Numbered from the stretch's first letter, positions 8,585 through 18,715 are shown. The stretch is DNA of 64,000 bases from UBA6623 sp965238125 (GCA_965238125.1 OZ250179.1:1116001-1180000), one strand, 5' to 3'. The notes: generated by a model not told the origin, from the letters alone. Program-made: numbers and translations.

Positions 8585-10023
8585 CCCGCATTTTCAATTT
8601 GATGTATGAGCTTCAGACCATCCAGCGACCTTCAGCGTCTTTATTGATAGGGGCTAGAGCCCGATAAGGACGCCATGGAGGTCAACACCCGATGGGTGAA
8701 AAAGAAAACAAGCCGTTTCAGCTCACGTTCAATGGATTTCTCAAAGTCGATTTCCAAGGATCGCGAGTCACCTCGGATGGCGGTCTGATTCTCGTTCGCG
8801 AACTGGATGAACGACTCGGACTCGGGAAGCTGATCGACGAGCATCTCAGCGACTCGCGACAAGGCTTGAACAAGAAGTTCCCGCTGGCCGATCTGCTGCG
8901 GCAGTCGGTCTACAGCCGACTCGCTGGCTACGAGGACCTCAATGACGCCGTTCGAGTATCCGCCGATCCGACCTTTCGCTTGATCGGCTCGAAGAGGAAC
9001 TGGGATCGCGGAGCAGCCTTGACCTCGACGCTGCATGGCTTCGAGACGGAGATGCTGGCGAGCGAAGAGAACTTGCTGGGGCTGATGGCAGTGAACCGGG
9101 AGCTGGTCGCGCAAGCCGAAGCTCCCGACGGTTCAGACCGCGTGGTGCTCGACATGGACTCCACGGAGAGCCCCGTCCACGGCCAACAGGAAGGCAGTGC
9201 CTACAACGGCCATTTTGAGTCCCTCTGCTATCACCCGCTGTTGCTGTTCAACCAGCACGGCGACTGCCTAGGCGCGAAGCTGCGTCCCGGCAACGTGCAC
9301 AGCGCCGAGGACTGGGACGAGCTGCTACTGCCGGAGATCGAACGACAACAGGCGGAGGGCAAACAGGTGACGTTCCGCGCCGACGCCGCCTTCGCCAAGC
9401 CCGAGATCTACGAGGCGATGGAGGAGCGCGGCGTGGACTACGTGATTCGCATCCCGGCGAACAAGAGCCTGGAGCTGGAGATCGAGGACATCCTGTTTCG
9501 GCCACCGGGCAGGCCGAACGCCAAGCCCCTAGTGCGCTACAAGAGTTTTCGCTATCAGGCCGAGAGCTGGTCGAAGGCAAGGCGAGTTGTCGCCAAGGTC
9601 GAGCATCACCAGGGCGAACTATTCCCGCGCGTCGGATTTGTCGTGACGAGCATGAGCTTGCCGAGCCGCTCGGTCGTGCGGTTCTACAACAAGCGCGGCA
9701 CGGCGGAGCAGTGGATCAAAGAAGGCAAACAGGCCACGCACTGGACCCGCTTGTCGTGTCACCGCTTCCGAGCCAACGAGGTACGGCTGCAACTCAGCGT
9801 GCGGGCCTACAACCTGGGCAACCTGTGGCGGCGGCTAGGGCTGCCGCAGCGAATCAAAAGCTGGTCGCTAACGAGTTTGCAACACAGGTTGATGAAGACC
9901 GGCGGTCGGCTGGTCAAGCATGCTCGCTACTACTGGTTGCTGCTGGCGGAGGGGCATCTGAACCGGCGGCTGTTCGGTGACATGCTGCATAGGATCTGGG
10001 CGCTGCCTGTGCCGGGTGGGTAG
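8585..10023 (+). mobile_element. IS1380-family element, copy 1 (left end found, right end not resolved)
   Basis: The left end CCCGCATTTTCAATTTGATG matches the left ends of the copies at 24927-26590 and 35192-36854. Beyond the transposase stop the sequence no longer matches the other two copies, whose right end lies about 225 bp further on. No convincing right terminal repeat or target duplication was found, so this element may be a different isoform or truncated. The end given is the transposase stop. Confidence 0.75.
8692..10023 (+). CDS. IS1380-family transposase, intact
   Basis: 443 residues in one open frame. Family hallmarks: SDGGLILVRELDERLGLG near the N-terminus, LDMDSTESPVHGQQEGS with catalytic Asp, FRADAAFAKPEIYEAMEERG with a second Asp, and the C-terminal FYNKRGTAEQWIKEGKQATHW region containing the catalytic Glu. 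It is closely similar to the broken copies at 25151 and 35298 but distinct at many positions, and at the site where those are frameshifted it reads normally (IPANKSLELE). It is the only intact IS1380 transposase here and could act on the broken copies in trans. Confidence 0.92.
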   Translation: MGEKENKPFQLTFNGFLKVDFQGSRVTSDGGLILVRELDERLGLGKLIDEHLSDSRQGLNKKFPLADLLRQSVYSRLAGYEDLNDAVRVSADPTFRLIGSKRNWDRGAALTSTLHGFETEMLASEENLLGLMAVNRELVAQAEAPDGSDRVVLDMDSTESPVHGQQEGSAYNGHFESLCYHPLLLFNQHGDCLGAKLRPGNVHSAEDWDELLLPEIERQQAEGKQVTFRADAAFAKPEIYEAMEERGVDYVIRIPANKSLELEIEDILFRPPGRPNAKPLVRYKSFRYQAESWSKARRVVAKVEHHQGELFPRVGFVVTSMSLPSRSVVRFYNKRGTAEQWIKEGKQATHWTRLSCHRFRANEVRLQLSVRAYNLGNLWRRLGLPQRIKSWSLTSLQHRLMKTGGRLVKHARYYWLLLAEGHLNRRLFGDMLHRIWALPVPGG

Positions 10024-10146
10024 CGTTGCCCGGGCGAGGATCAACAGTTTTTGGCTCCAAAAAGGTTTCGCAGGGAGCAGTGTCGGCCGGAGCGCCGTTC
10101 AGTCCGCTCAATCAACGTCTGTGAGCGGACGGACGAGCCCTGGCGC

Positions 10147-10600
10147 CTACCGGCGGAGGTGATGTGCAGGGTTCAGCGCGAAAAGACGTGGTATTCGGCG
10201 CAGCGGGGGTGTATCCTGTGACCGTGCCAGGGCCAAAATGGAAATCCTGGCTTCAATCTTGCTGGCTACTTCTTTCCTGAGAGACGGGATGACGGCGCTG
10301 TACGTGTTCATGGTCACGGCAATCGTACTGTGGCCTAGAGCCTCATGGCGAGTCGCGGATGGACGCCCTGAGCAAGCAGTGCACTGGCGCAAATGTGCCT
10401 TAGATCATGGAATCGTAGCGCTCGCAAGCCAGCCTTCTGGAGCATGAGCCGAAATCGTCGGCTGACTGTGGCGCCATCTAGCGGTGTGCCAATCTGCGTG
10501 GTAAAGACGAAACCCGTTTCTTGCCACCTCGTTCCCGCGAGGGCACGCTCGCGTTGCTGTTGGGCACGATGAGCAGTGAGGGCTCGCCCAACTCGTGCAG
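10147..10600 (-). pseudogene. Tyrosine recombinase (phage-type integrase), C-terminal remnant with frameshift
   Basis: Read on the minus strand, one frame gives ...GTRWQETGFVFTTQIGTPLD, then RFHDLRHICASALLAQGVHP and RLAMRL, then a stop. Dropping back one base gives LGHSTIAVTMNTYSAVIPSL. Together these carry the catalytic Arg (HDLRH), His (LGHST) and Tyr (NTYS) of tyrosine recombinases. A 1-nt deletion near 10343 and loss of the N-terminal half make it a pseudogene. It probably belonged to a lost genomic island whose other remnant is the DUF1376 gene. Confidence 0.8.
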
Positions 10601-10620
10601 CCTCCGACTGTTCCGCACCG

Positions 10621-10998
10621 CGCCCCGAGCGATGGCTGAGCAGCGAAACTCGCCTGTCGATGACTCTCGCGGAGCGCGGGGCCTATTGCGACTTGAGGGA
10701 CTACGCTTCAGTCCACGGGTCCATCCCCTCCGAACCAGCTTTGCTGGCGCGACTTCTTGGCATTCATGAAGACGAGCTCGCGAGAGTCTGGCCGCGTGTT
10801 TCGCAAGAGTTCAAGGTAAGCAAAGAGGGGCGTCTGACGAACGAGGACGCAACCAGGGTGCGAAACGAAGCCCGTAAGTTCATGAAGAAACAGGCCGACA
10901 ACGGACGCAAGGGGGGCAGACCGAAAAAAACCCAACTGAAACCCAACCCGAACCCATGGCTTTACCGAACGCTAAGCCACGGCAAAGCGAACAGCTAA
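10621..10998 (+). pseudogene. DUF1376 (YdaU-like) phage/plasmid replication protein fragment
   Basis: The frame reads SMTLAERGAYCDLRDYASVHGS, IPSEPALLARLLGIHEDELARVW and later KGGRPKKTQLKPNPNP, the pattern of DUF1376 proteins found in prophages and mobile replicons near DnaC/DnaA-like loaders. The N-terminal Trp-containing part has no proper start codon, and the Asn/Pro-rich tail is followed by A-rich low-complexity DNA (10999-11184) that differs in composition from its surroundings. ATG 10660 could still start a truncated protein. Likely a decayed relic. Confidence 0.55.
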
Positions 10999-11184
10999 CT
11001 CACTCGAAACACAAACAAACAGAGAAACAGACAATCGTCGGTCGAAAACAAAAAGAGAAAGAGAACAGACAGCAAGCTGTTGAGGGAGACCGAGCATCGC
11101 CGCAGCCTGCCAAGTCTTCTAATTCCAAGGAAGAATCACACACCGACCGACGACTCGACAACAACTTCTATCGACCGACGATGA

Positions 11185-12045
11185 ACGACGCAACTCTACC
11201 GTCTACTGTTCGATGCAGCCTCTCAGAGCTTGCAACAACTGGCTCGCGACCCCAAGCGCTTGGGCGTCGAGATCGGCTTCTTCGCCGTACTGCACACCTG
11301 GAATCAGAGGCTGCTTTCTCATCCTCATTTGCAATGCGTCGTGCCGGCGGGAGGCATCGCTTTGGACGGTAGTCGTTGGATCGGCTGCCGCAAGAAGTTC
11401 TTCCTGCCAGTGCGGCCGTTGAGTCGCTTGTTTCGCGGCAAGCTGCTCGATGCCTTACGACGGGCGTTCGAGCGCGGCGAACCCGAAGGACGGCTCGCCC
11501 TGCTGCGAAAGCCCGAACGCTTTCATGCCTGGCTGCGAGAGCTTCGGGCGAAACAATGGGTGGTCTTCGTCAAGCCCCCGATGGCCGGACCCGAACAGGT
11601 GCTCCGGTACTTGGCTCGTTACACCCATCGAGTCGCGATCTCCAATGGCCGCTTGCGCTCGCTCCAAGACGGTCGCCTGCGTTTTCGCTTCCGCAACTCG
11701 GAGAACAATAATCGTATCGAGACGATGACCCTCGACGCGGTCGAGTTTCCGCGGCGCTTCTTGCTGCATGTGCTGCCGCGGGGCTTCGTCAAGATCCGCT
11801 ACTACGGCTTTCCGGCTCCTCGCAGACGCACGGCCGGGTTGGCCCGTTGTCGGGAACTGTTGCAGGTGTCTCCGACTGCTGAAGCTGCCGGCGCTGTGTT
11901 GAGCGACGTGCAGCGACGAGCCGTTGAGCGTCGTTGCCCTCACTGCCGTGAAGGAAGGCTACGCATCGTCCAATGGCTCTCGGCGCTCGAACTCGAATTG
12001 CGTGCCCGCAACATCGCTCTGCCCGACACCATCGACTCCTCATGA
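11185..12045 (+). pseudogene. IS91-family transposase, 5'-truncated
   Basis: The frame opens at 11185 without a start and encodes LYRLLFDAASQSLQQLARDP, KRLGVEIGFFAVLHTWNQRL and HPHLQCVVPAGG. This is the catalytic region of rolling-circle IS91/ISCR Y2 transposases, carrying the HxH (HPHLQC) metal motif. YLARYTHRVAISNGRL and a C-terminal zinc-like CPHC follow. The N-terminal zinc finger domain is missing, so this is the 3' two-thirds of the gene. IS91-type elements can move adjacent DNA, and it abuts the integrase/DUF1376 remnants. Confidence 0.8.
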
Positions 12046-12625
12046 GATCTCAGCGTCTATCAGCCAACTCCATGCCGCGACTCACCGCCCCACGACGGCG
12101 CTTAGTCTTCGTGTGCCCGGCTCTTCATGCGGCGCTGATTCACCCGGCTTCGACGACTGCAATGCTTCACCAGATTCAAGAAAATCCGGCGACCCGAGCC
12201 ACCTTCGACCCGCACGAGACCCTATCATTCCCGCCCAACGACCGAGCAACTCCCTACAATCCACATAGCCACCCCTGAGCCCGGCTTCCTCCAACAACCC
12301 CTATCGCCAATGCGGCGGCGGCCGGCTTTCAACCCCTCTCTCCAGCTCTTTTCCGCCGCCTCACTGTCGATACGGTCCTAAGGTCTTATCGCCAGGTATC
12401 TTTCGGGATAGAATGGGACACGCCATTCAGGCTCGGACAGCCGCACTCCATGATCGGTCGAACCATCAGCTATTACCGCATCACCGAGCTCCGTTCCTTC
12501 CTGGCGCGGAGCGCCGCGATGTAAGGACAAAATCCTCAGACTTGCCGGGCTAGGCTGGAATCTACCGTTGCCGGGCAGGGTCTGGGGTTGCCAACACTGT
12601 GACTGCGTAGCGGAAATCGCCTGGG
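12046..12625. other. Intergenic region after IS91 remnant
   Basis: 580 bases between the IS91 remnant and fumC. Open frames have no recognisable protein sequence. The 3' end of the IS91-like element probably lies here but I could not identify it. Confidence 0.35.
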
Positions 12626-14014
12626 TTATTCCGCGATGCCGCCCTCGGTCATCTTGCGCGGGTCCAGGAGGCGGTCGAGTTCTTCGTCGCCGAGGTCGGT
12701 CATCTCGGCAGCGACTTCTTTCAGCTTCCGTCGTTCGGCGTAGGACTTCTTGGCAACCGCCGCTCCTTTCTCGTAGCCGATGAGGGGGTTGAGCGCGGTC
12801 ACGAGGATCGGGTTTTTCTCCGCCAGATCCGCGATTCGCTCCTCGTTGGCCTGGAAACCGTCGATGGCTTTGTCCGCGAGTACCCGTGCTGCATTGCCGA
12901 GCAGGCGGGCACTCTCGAGAATGTTGTGGGCGATAACCGGCAGCATGACGTTGAGCTGGAAGTTCCCGGATTGTCCCGCCACCGTAATTGTCATGTCGTT
13001 GCCGATAACCTGCGCACAGACCATCGCTGAGGCCTCGGGAATTACCGGGTTCACCTTGCCCGGCATGATGCTGCTTCCGGGTTGCAGCGCGGGCAGCGAA
13101 ATATCCGCGAGGCCCGTCTGGGGGCCGCTGTTCATCCAGCGCAAGTCGTTGGAGATTTTCATCACCGCCACGGCCGCCGCCTTGAGCTGCCCGCTTAGCT
13201 CGACGATGGCGTCTTGGGTAGCGAGGCTGACGAAGTAGTTGCGGCTGCTGATAAAGGGCAATCCCGTCAAGTGGGACAGTCGCTTGGCGACGCGCGGGCC
13301 GAATTCGGGGTGGGCGTTGACGCCGGTGCCGATCGCCGTGCCTCCCAGTGCGAGCGCGGAAATGCGGGGCAGCGAGGCGCGGATGCGCGCGATGGATTGC
13401 TCCACCTGGCCGCTCCAGCCGCTCATTTCCTGGCTTAGGCGAATGGGCAGGGCGTCCATCAGGTGAGTGCGGCCCGTCTTGACGACGTGGTCGACCGTTT
13501 CGGCTTTGCGATCGATCGTATCGCGCAAGTGTTCGAGGCCCGGGATAAGCGCTTCGGCGACTTCAAGATACGCGCTGACGTGGATGGCCGTCGGGATCAC
13601 GTCGTTGCTGCTTTGCCCCATGTTGACGTGATCGTTCGGGTGCACCTTCCGCCCGAGCTTCCGGGTCGCCAGCGTGGCGATCACCTCGTTGGTGTTCATG
13701 TTGGTGCTGGTACCCGATCCGGTTTGGAAAATGTCGAGCGGAAAGTGAGCGTCGTGGTCACCACGCTCGACTTCCTTGGCCGCTTCCTGGATGGCCGCGG
13801 CCATGCCGGCTTCCATCAGACCCAAAGCTTGGTTGACGGCGGCAGCAGCTCCTTTGATCAGGCCAAGGGCTTTCACGAACGTCCGTGGGAAACGCAGGCC
13901 GCTAATCGGAAAGTTCTCCACGGCTCGCTGCGTCTGCGCACCGTAGAGTGCATCGGCGGGGACACGGACTTCGCCCATGCTGTCTTTTTCAATACGATAA
14001 TCTTGCTCTGCCAT
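12626..14014 (-). CDS. fumC: Class II fumarate hydratase
   Basis: 462 residues, the full length of class II fumarases. Catalyses reversible hydration of fumarate to malate in the TCA cycle; homotetrameric and iron-independent. The superfamily signature GSSIMPGKVNP is present with the mobile catalytic-Ser loop. HVNMGQSSNDVIPTAIHV and TGRTHLMDALPI supply other active-site segments. The start at MAEQDYRIEKDSMGEV matches the usual N-terminus. It stands alone between a mobile-element region and an unassigned stretch. Confidence 0.95.
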   Translation of the reverse strand: MAEQDYRIEKDSMGEVRVPADALYGAQTQRAVENFPISGLRFPRTFVKALGLIKGAAAAVNQALGLMEAGMAAAIQEAAKEVERGDHDAHFPLDIFQTGSGTSTNMNTNEVIATLATRKLGRKVHPNDHVNMGQSSNDVIPTAIHVSAYLEVAEALIPGLEHLRDTIDRKAETVDHVVKTGRTHLMDALPIRLSQEMSGWSGQVEQSIARIRASLPRISALALGGTAIGTGVNAHPEFGPRVAKRLSHLTGLPFISSRNYFVSLATQDAIVELSGQLKAAAVAVMKISNDLRWMNSGPQTGLADISLPALQPGSSIMPGKVNPVIPEASAMVCAQVIGNDMTITVAGQSGNFQLNVMLPVIAHNILESARLLGNAARVLADKAIDGFQANEERIADLAEKNPILVTALNPLIGYEKGAAVAKKSYAERRKLKEVAAEMTDLGDEELDRLLDPRKMTEGGIAE

Positions 14015-14775
14015 AGAGCGTTATTATCCCAGAGAGGCTGTCAGGCAATCCCGTTGGGCCTGTTTATCGGAGAGAGCTCCAAACCCGCGCCTCGGCATGA
14101 AAGTGGAAGTCTTCGATGAGGAGGGCAAGCCTCGGCCCGGAAACTGCACATGGGCTCATTTCGGATCGACATTGCTGCCCTGGCCCTCGGTGGTTTTGGT
14201 TGGGGCCTCCTGCCCGCCCAGGCAGCCCTCCAGGATTTGACGTTCGAGCCGCTCGATGGATCTTGTACTCCCGGACACGAACACGGACAAAAGCCTCGGC
14301 TGGATGTACTGGCTGCCGAACCCGCTGCTCCCTTTCATCTGGTTTCGCGTTGCTCTGCCACGGGAACATCCGAGTCTGCTGGTTGAAGAGTATGAGGTGG
14401 GCGGGAACTAAACGGTCAGGCAAGCGGCCGAGCAGAAGGGGATGACCGGATGCATTCAGCCTCCACCGAACTCTTAGACTGCCCTGGATCATCCCACGAG
14501 CGTCCCCAGTAGTCCGCCTTGTGGAGCTGACGGACTCGAAATCCATAGCCCCATCTCTTTTTAGATCATCGCGTCACAGCACGAACTCGACCCGTTGCTT
14601 TGAGGAATCCAATTCAGATCTGCTGCTACTCTTCTGCGCGGACCATCCCGAAAGTCTGCCCTTATACAGGAAGTGGCGGAATGATGACTGGCAGTGCAAG
14701 CGTTCGGGGGCTTCAAGTGAATGGCTCCTTGGAGCCAACTTCGGTCCTGCGGCCTCAGCTCCTCATCCACAACTT
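14015..14775. other. Region without a convincing gene
   Basis: About 760 bases upstream of fumC and of the DUF1223 gene. Several open frames cross it but none shows known domain features. The frame that continues into the DUF1223 protein is open from 14521, though its first 85 codons look non-coding. Confidence 0.35.
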
Positions 14776-15627
14776 TTGGTTATATCTTCGATACCATGTT
14801 CTCTCGCAGGTCTGGTCCGGCAATGCTACGGGGCGCGAAGTCCGCAAACACCCGACGGTGAGGTGGAATCGCCTGCCACGGCGGCCTTCCGGCCGGCGGC
14901 CACGACCTCAGATGAGCGGACGCCTATATTGGTTGAACTTTTCACCTCTGAAGGCTGTTCGAGCTGTCCCCCGGCGGATAGACTACTTGCCGACCTGGAG
15001 AGTGCCCAACCCGTGCCTGGCGCCGAGATTATCGCGCTCAGCGAGCATGTTGATTATTGGAACCATCTCGGCTGGCGGGACCCCTACGCCTCGGCCGGCT
15101 TCAGCGCCCGGCAAAAACGGTACGCAAGAGCGTTTCGCCTCGGCGGAGTCTATACGCCTCAGATAGTCGTTGATGGCAGGGAAGAATTTGTAGGGAGCGA
15201 CGCACGCACGGCACGGGAAGTGATCGCTCATGCAGCCCGGAAGCCGAAAGCCCGAATAGAAATTGCGCAGCGAAGAGTTTCAACAAACAACGCAGGGCGA
15301 GTATCGCTCCTCATCAGCACCGAAGGCCTACCCCCGGAGGTGGACGACCGACAGATCGAAGTTGTCGTCGCGATCAGGGAAGACAATCTTGGGACCCATG
15401 TAAAGCGCGGTGAGAACGCCGGCAGAAAGCTAACCCATCGTGCCGTTGTACGGCGCCTTGACGTTGTCGGGCGGCTGTCAGCCCGCGCACTTGAGCCTTA
15501 CACGAAGGAAATCGATGTCCAACTGCGTCCAGAGTGGAATCGCGATCAACTTCGAGCGGTAGTCTTCCTCCAAGACGCCGAGAGCAGGCGTGTATTGGGC
15601 GTGGCGGTAACGAAGCTCTATCGTTAG
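14776..15627 (+). CDS. DUF1223 family exported thioredoxin-like protein
   Basis: The segment ILVELFTSEGCSSCPPADRL is the family hallmark: a thioredoxin-fold protein with a CSSC motif. Family members are secreted and uncharacterised. The core continues through EHVDYWNHLGWRDPYAS and VYTPQIVVDGREEFVGSD. The frame is open upstream to 14521, but only from about 14776 does the translation resemble an export signal (LVISSIPCSLAGLVRQC), so a TTG start there is proposed. A degraded 5' end is equally possible because no good ribosome binding site is visible. Confidence 0.6.
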   Translation: MVISSIPCSLAGLVRQCYGARSPQTPDGEVESPATAAFRPAATTSDERTPILVELFTSEGCSSCPPADRLLADLESAQPVPGAEIIALSEHVDYWNHLGWRDPYASAGFSARQKRYARAFRLGGVYTPQIVVDGREEFVGSDARTAREVIAHAARKPKARIEIAQRRVSTNNAGRVSLLISTEGLPPEVDDRQIEVVVAIREDNLGTHVKRGENAGRKLTHRAVVRRLDVVGRLSARALEPYTKEIDVQLRPEWNRDQLRAVVFLQDAESRRVLGVAVTKLYR

Positions 15628-15753
15628 TAGACCGTTTGAATCCTGCGCGGGCGTCTTCTCTCTACAACTCGCTACAGTTCGCGGGACGTGACGGGCAGTT
15701 GGTGGCAGGCCTCCCAGTGCTCAACACACCACTCGCTGATTTCGGGGAACCGC

Positions 15754-16644
15754 TTACGCCGCGGGAACCAGATTGTCGGCATGTACCGTCGCAGCCGGCT
15801 CGAATCTTCTCTCGCCCGCGAGTCGTGTCGCTAGTGGCTTCACAATGGCCCAAGAGATCTCGTCTTGCACGGCAAACACGTCTTTCGTCTCGCAGTCGTA
15901 TCTTTCCGACCACAGATGATAGCCATCGGCTACGCTGATCAGCATGGCCGTGATCCTCAATCTGTCACCTAACTTGCGGACGCTCCCTTCCAGGACGATA
16001 TGGACGTTTAACTGTTTACCAATCCTTCGCACATCTTGGTGTGCCGCCCTAAAGGAATAAACGGAGCACCTGGCAGCAACACGCAATCCCTCCAAGTGGC
16101 CCAGTGCATTGATGAGTTCATCCGTTAGGCCGTCGCAGAAGTACTCTTGCTCGGGGTCAGCGCTTAGGTTCGCGAACGGCAGCACCGCTATAGAGCAAAG
16201 CCGGCCCGGCGTCCGTTTTTGGCGAGCTGAAGGCCTCATCGCGGTAAAGACCGGCACGTATCTCCCCTTGGGGATCTCAATCCGGATCAGGTCGTGTAGG
16301 CCTTCGCCCCCGTAGTACTTTTCCAGCGTCGCTCGAAGCCGGCGCGTTTCCACGCGGACGATCGGGTCAAGTGTGGAGTCGAAGGAGGGGGGACGTTGAT
16401 AGACCTCCAAGGCGATCGTGTACTCTTTCAGTTGATCGCTCTGACCCCGGAGCGCGTTTTGGACGACGAAGCGTAGGAAGCCGCTCAACCGCACCGAGCG
16501 GATGAACGCGTCGCCGGCGAGGATCTTATCGAGCTGAGCCCGGATGTCTTGTGCCGGCGGCTCGGCTTCCGAGTGACGGCTGACTTCGGCGACTTCGACG
16601 GCGGTCTCAACACTGCCGCGGACAAGCTGCGCTGTTGCTTTCAT
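15754..16644 (-). CDS. TolB-N/FlgO-like regulatory protein, apparently lacking its TPR half
   Basis: 296 residues from an ATG preceded by an excellent GGGGAGGAAACAG ribosome binding site; the frame is open further upstream but without such a site. The N-terminal ~130 residues (LSGFLRFVVQNALRG, EYTIALEVYQRPPSFD) and the SIAVLPFANLSADPEQEYFC domain with GSVRKLGDRLRITAMLI and DGYHLWSERYD form the N-terminal half of a large acidobacterial/proteobacterial family that usually continues into many TPRs. Here it stops soon after the domain (HADNLVPAA), so it is probably truncated. It is divergent from the sigma fusion gene at 16910. Confidence 0.65.
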   Translation of the reverse strand: MKATAQLVRGSVETAVEVAEVSRHSEAEPPAQDIRAQLDKILAGDAFIRSVRLSGFLRFVVQNALRGQSDQLKEYTIALEVYQRPPSFDSTLDPIVRVETRRLRATLEKYYGGEGLHDLIRIEIPKGRYVPVFTAMRPSARQKRTPGRLCSIAVLPFANLSADPEQEYFCDGLTDELINALGHLEGLRVAARCSVYSFRAAHQDVRRIGKQLNVHIVLEGSVRKLGDRLRITAMLISVADGYHLWSERYDCETKDVFAVQDEISWAIVKPLATRLAGERRFEPAATVHADNLVPAA

Positions 16645-16909
16645 GACTGTTTCCTCCCCAAGATCTCGCCACTTTGATTGAAACTCCAGCCGGGAACCCT
16701 CTGACTCTCGCCTAAATGGGATCGGCCGTAACACCCCTCCCCCAGACCGGCGTGTATTCCGCAGCGTCGTTCGATTAGTCAGATCCCGCGGCCCGGAAAA
16801 AGATTCAAAACTTTTCCGCGGGTGAGGCGCCGGCTGCCCTTGGGAATCTTGACTATCCCTGCCGGGCCACAGTAACATCAGTGCGCTTGCTGAGCAGGCC
16901 GGCGCCCCT

Positions 16910-18715
16910 GTGAGTTATCTGCCCGAAGTTGAAGTCGGACAAGGATTTGAGCCTTTCGCCGTCCTGCGCGACGCCTTCGGCTTGGTTCCGAACATCTTTC
17001 GTGCCCAGACTCTGCTGCCCCGCGTCATCGAGGCGGAGCTTCGCCTCCTCGGAACGATTCTTTTAACGGACCGTGCCCTTTCTCGACCGCTGAAGGAACT
17101 GATCGCCCTGACGATTGCGGCCGGTCGGCGGAATCACTACTGCGTCGCAATGCATAGCGAAGCCTTGCGAGCCATGGGAACTCTCAAGCAGAACGGTTTC
17201 CAGACCCTGCCGGGAGATAGTGATTTGTCTCAAAGCGATGCGGCCTTGCTGGACTTCGCTCTCAAGCTTGGGCAGGGCGCTCCCTCGGCCGACGCCGATG
17301 ATATCGAACGCCTGCGCGCGCACGGGTTCTCCGACCAGCACATCCTCGAGGCGGTTCTTACGGCAGCGCTAAGCAGTTTCAATTGCACCCTGTCCGTCGG
17401 CCTGGGAGTCACCCCCGACTTCGAACTTTCCGACATTCCGCGCGTACGCACGATCCCGGCTGCACCCGTACGCAGGAAGCCGAGCCGGGCGCCGAGACCC
17501 TTCATCCGAACCGTGGTTCTTTCGGCGGACAGTTTCGCGCCGTTTGCTTTTTTCGAGAAGGAGTTTGGCTTCATCCCTAATATGTTCCGGGCCCAGACGC
17601 TGAGGCCCGACATCATCGAAGCGAACGTGAATGCAGTGCGTTTGGTGCTGATGCCGGACGACGTTCTCCCACGTGTTCAGAAGGAGAACATCCTGCTCGT
17701 AATTTCCGCGGCCAATCTGAACACATATTGCGTTGCCGCGCACTGCGAGTTGTTACGCGGGCTCGGTGTCTCCGTTGAAAGGTCCGATCAGATCGCTGTC
17801 GACCACCGGAAAGCCAATCTGCCCGCCCGTGAAGAAGCTCTCCTGGATGTTGCGCTGAAGCTGACACAACGGCCGGCGGAGTATGGGATTGGCGATATTG
17901 ACCGGTTGCGAGGGCATGGGTTCAGTGACCAGCAGATTCTCGAAGCGATCGTGATGTGTGCGATGACGCATTCCCTGCACGTGGCGAACACGGGCCTTGG
18001 CGCCGAACCAGACTTCGAGCCTCCCCCTGGGTTCGCCGCGGAGACCCGGAAAAAACTGAATCTTTCTTGGAAAGCCGAGCGTCCCATAGACGAAGATGAG
18101 AAGACGGCACCGCACACTGGCGCGGAAGTCGACCCCGACTTGAGCTTGGTGACACGTGTACAGCGTGGCGAGACGGAAGCGTTCGAGGAGTTGGTCCGCC
18201 GTCATGCACACCGTATTCACCGGACGCTGGAGGGCATCCTCAGGCAGCCGGCGGAGGCTGAGGACGCCGCACAGGAGGTCTTTTTCAGTGCCTTTCGGCA
18301 CATCGCTGAGTTCGAGGGACGATCGAAGTTTTCAACATGGCTCATGCAGATCGCGGTCAACTGCGGCCTGCAACGGTTGCGCAACCGCCGCCCGGTCGAA
18401 AGCATCGACAGCATCGGAGAAGGCGAGGTTTTCCGTCCGCGAAGTGTGCAGCCTTGGCAGCAGAATCCCGAACAGATCTATTCGAGGGCGGAGACCCGTA
18501 GGCTGGTCGAAAGAGAAGTCATGAAACTGCCTATCCGATATCGGATCGCGGTGATGCTGCGCGATCTCCAGGGGCTATCAACCGATGAGGCCGCCGCCGC
18601 CGCCGGCCTTACGGTGCCGGGCTTGAAAACGCGTCTACTGAGGGGGCGCCTGATGCTGCGTGAAACGCTTGCACCATACTTCTCGAGGCGCGAGGCGAAG
18701 GGACGTCATGCTTAA
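16910..18715 (+). CDS. Two AhpD-like domains fused to an ECF sigma factor
   Basis: 601 residues in three parts. Residues about 1-175 and 200-370 are two homologous all-helical AhpD/carboxymuconolactone-decarboxylase-type domains, each starting FGLVPNIFRAQTL or FGFIPNMFRAQTL and each with a YCVxxH motif (Cys78/His82 and Cys274/His278). AhpD active sites use CxxCxxxH, so the first Cys is missing and only one Cys per domain remains. Residues about 410-590 are an ECF sigma factor: region 2 (AEDAAQEVFFSAFRHIAEFEGRSKFSTWL) and region 4 (LPIRYRIAVMLRDLQGLSTDEAAAAAGLTVPGLKTRLLRGR). The sigma gene overlaps the zinc anti-sigma gene by 8 nt. A redox or peroxide input to the sigma factor is an inference. 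GTG start is tentative. Confidence 0.88.
   Translation: MSYLPEVEVGQGFEPFAVLRDAFGLVPNIFRAQTLLPRVIEAELRLLGTILLTDRALSRPLKELIALTIAAGRRNHYCVAMHSEALRAMGTLKQNGFQTLPGDSDLSQSDAALLDFALKLGQGAPSADADDIERLRAHGFSDQHILEAVLTAALSSFNCTLSVGLGVTPDFELSDIPRVRTIPAAPVRRKPSRAPRPFIRTVVLSADSFAPFAFFEKEFGFIPNMFRAQTLRPDIIEANVNAVRLVLMPDDVLPRVQKENILLVISAANLNTYCVAAHCELLRGLGVSVERSDQIAVDHRKANLPAREEALLDVALKLTQRPAEYGIGDIDRLRGHGFSDQQILEAIVMCAMTHSLHVANTGLGAEPDFEPPPGFAAETRKKLNLSWKAERPIDEDEKTAPHTGAEVDPDLSLVTRVQRGETEAFEELVRRHAHRIHRTLEGILRQPAEAEDAAQEVFFSAFRHIAEFEGRSKFSTWLMQIAVNCGLQRLRNRRPVESIDSIGEGEVFRPRSVQPWQQNPEQIYSRAETRRLVEREVMKLPIRYRIAVMLRDLQGLSTDEAAAAAGLTVPGLKTRLLRGRLMLRETLAPYFSRREAKGRHA

Noticed and set aside
10024..10180. Search for the right end of IS1380 copy 1
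   Set aside because: A CCCTGCACATCACC-like segment near 10157-10170 next to TTCA could be an end, but similarity to the known right end is too weak to claim.
14528..14547. tRNA-Ser-like anticodon arm (GGACTCGAAATCC)
   Set aside because: Only the arm is present; no acceptor, D- or T-arm can be built around it.
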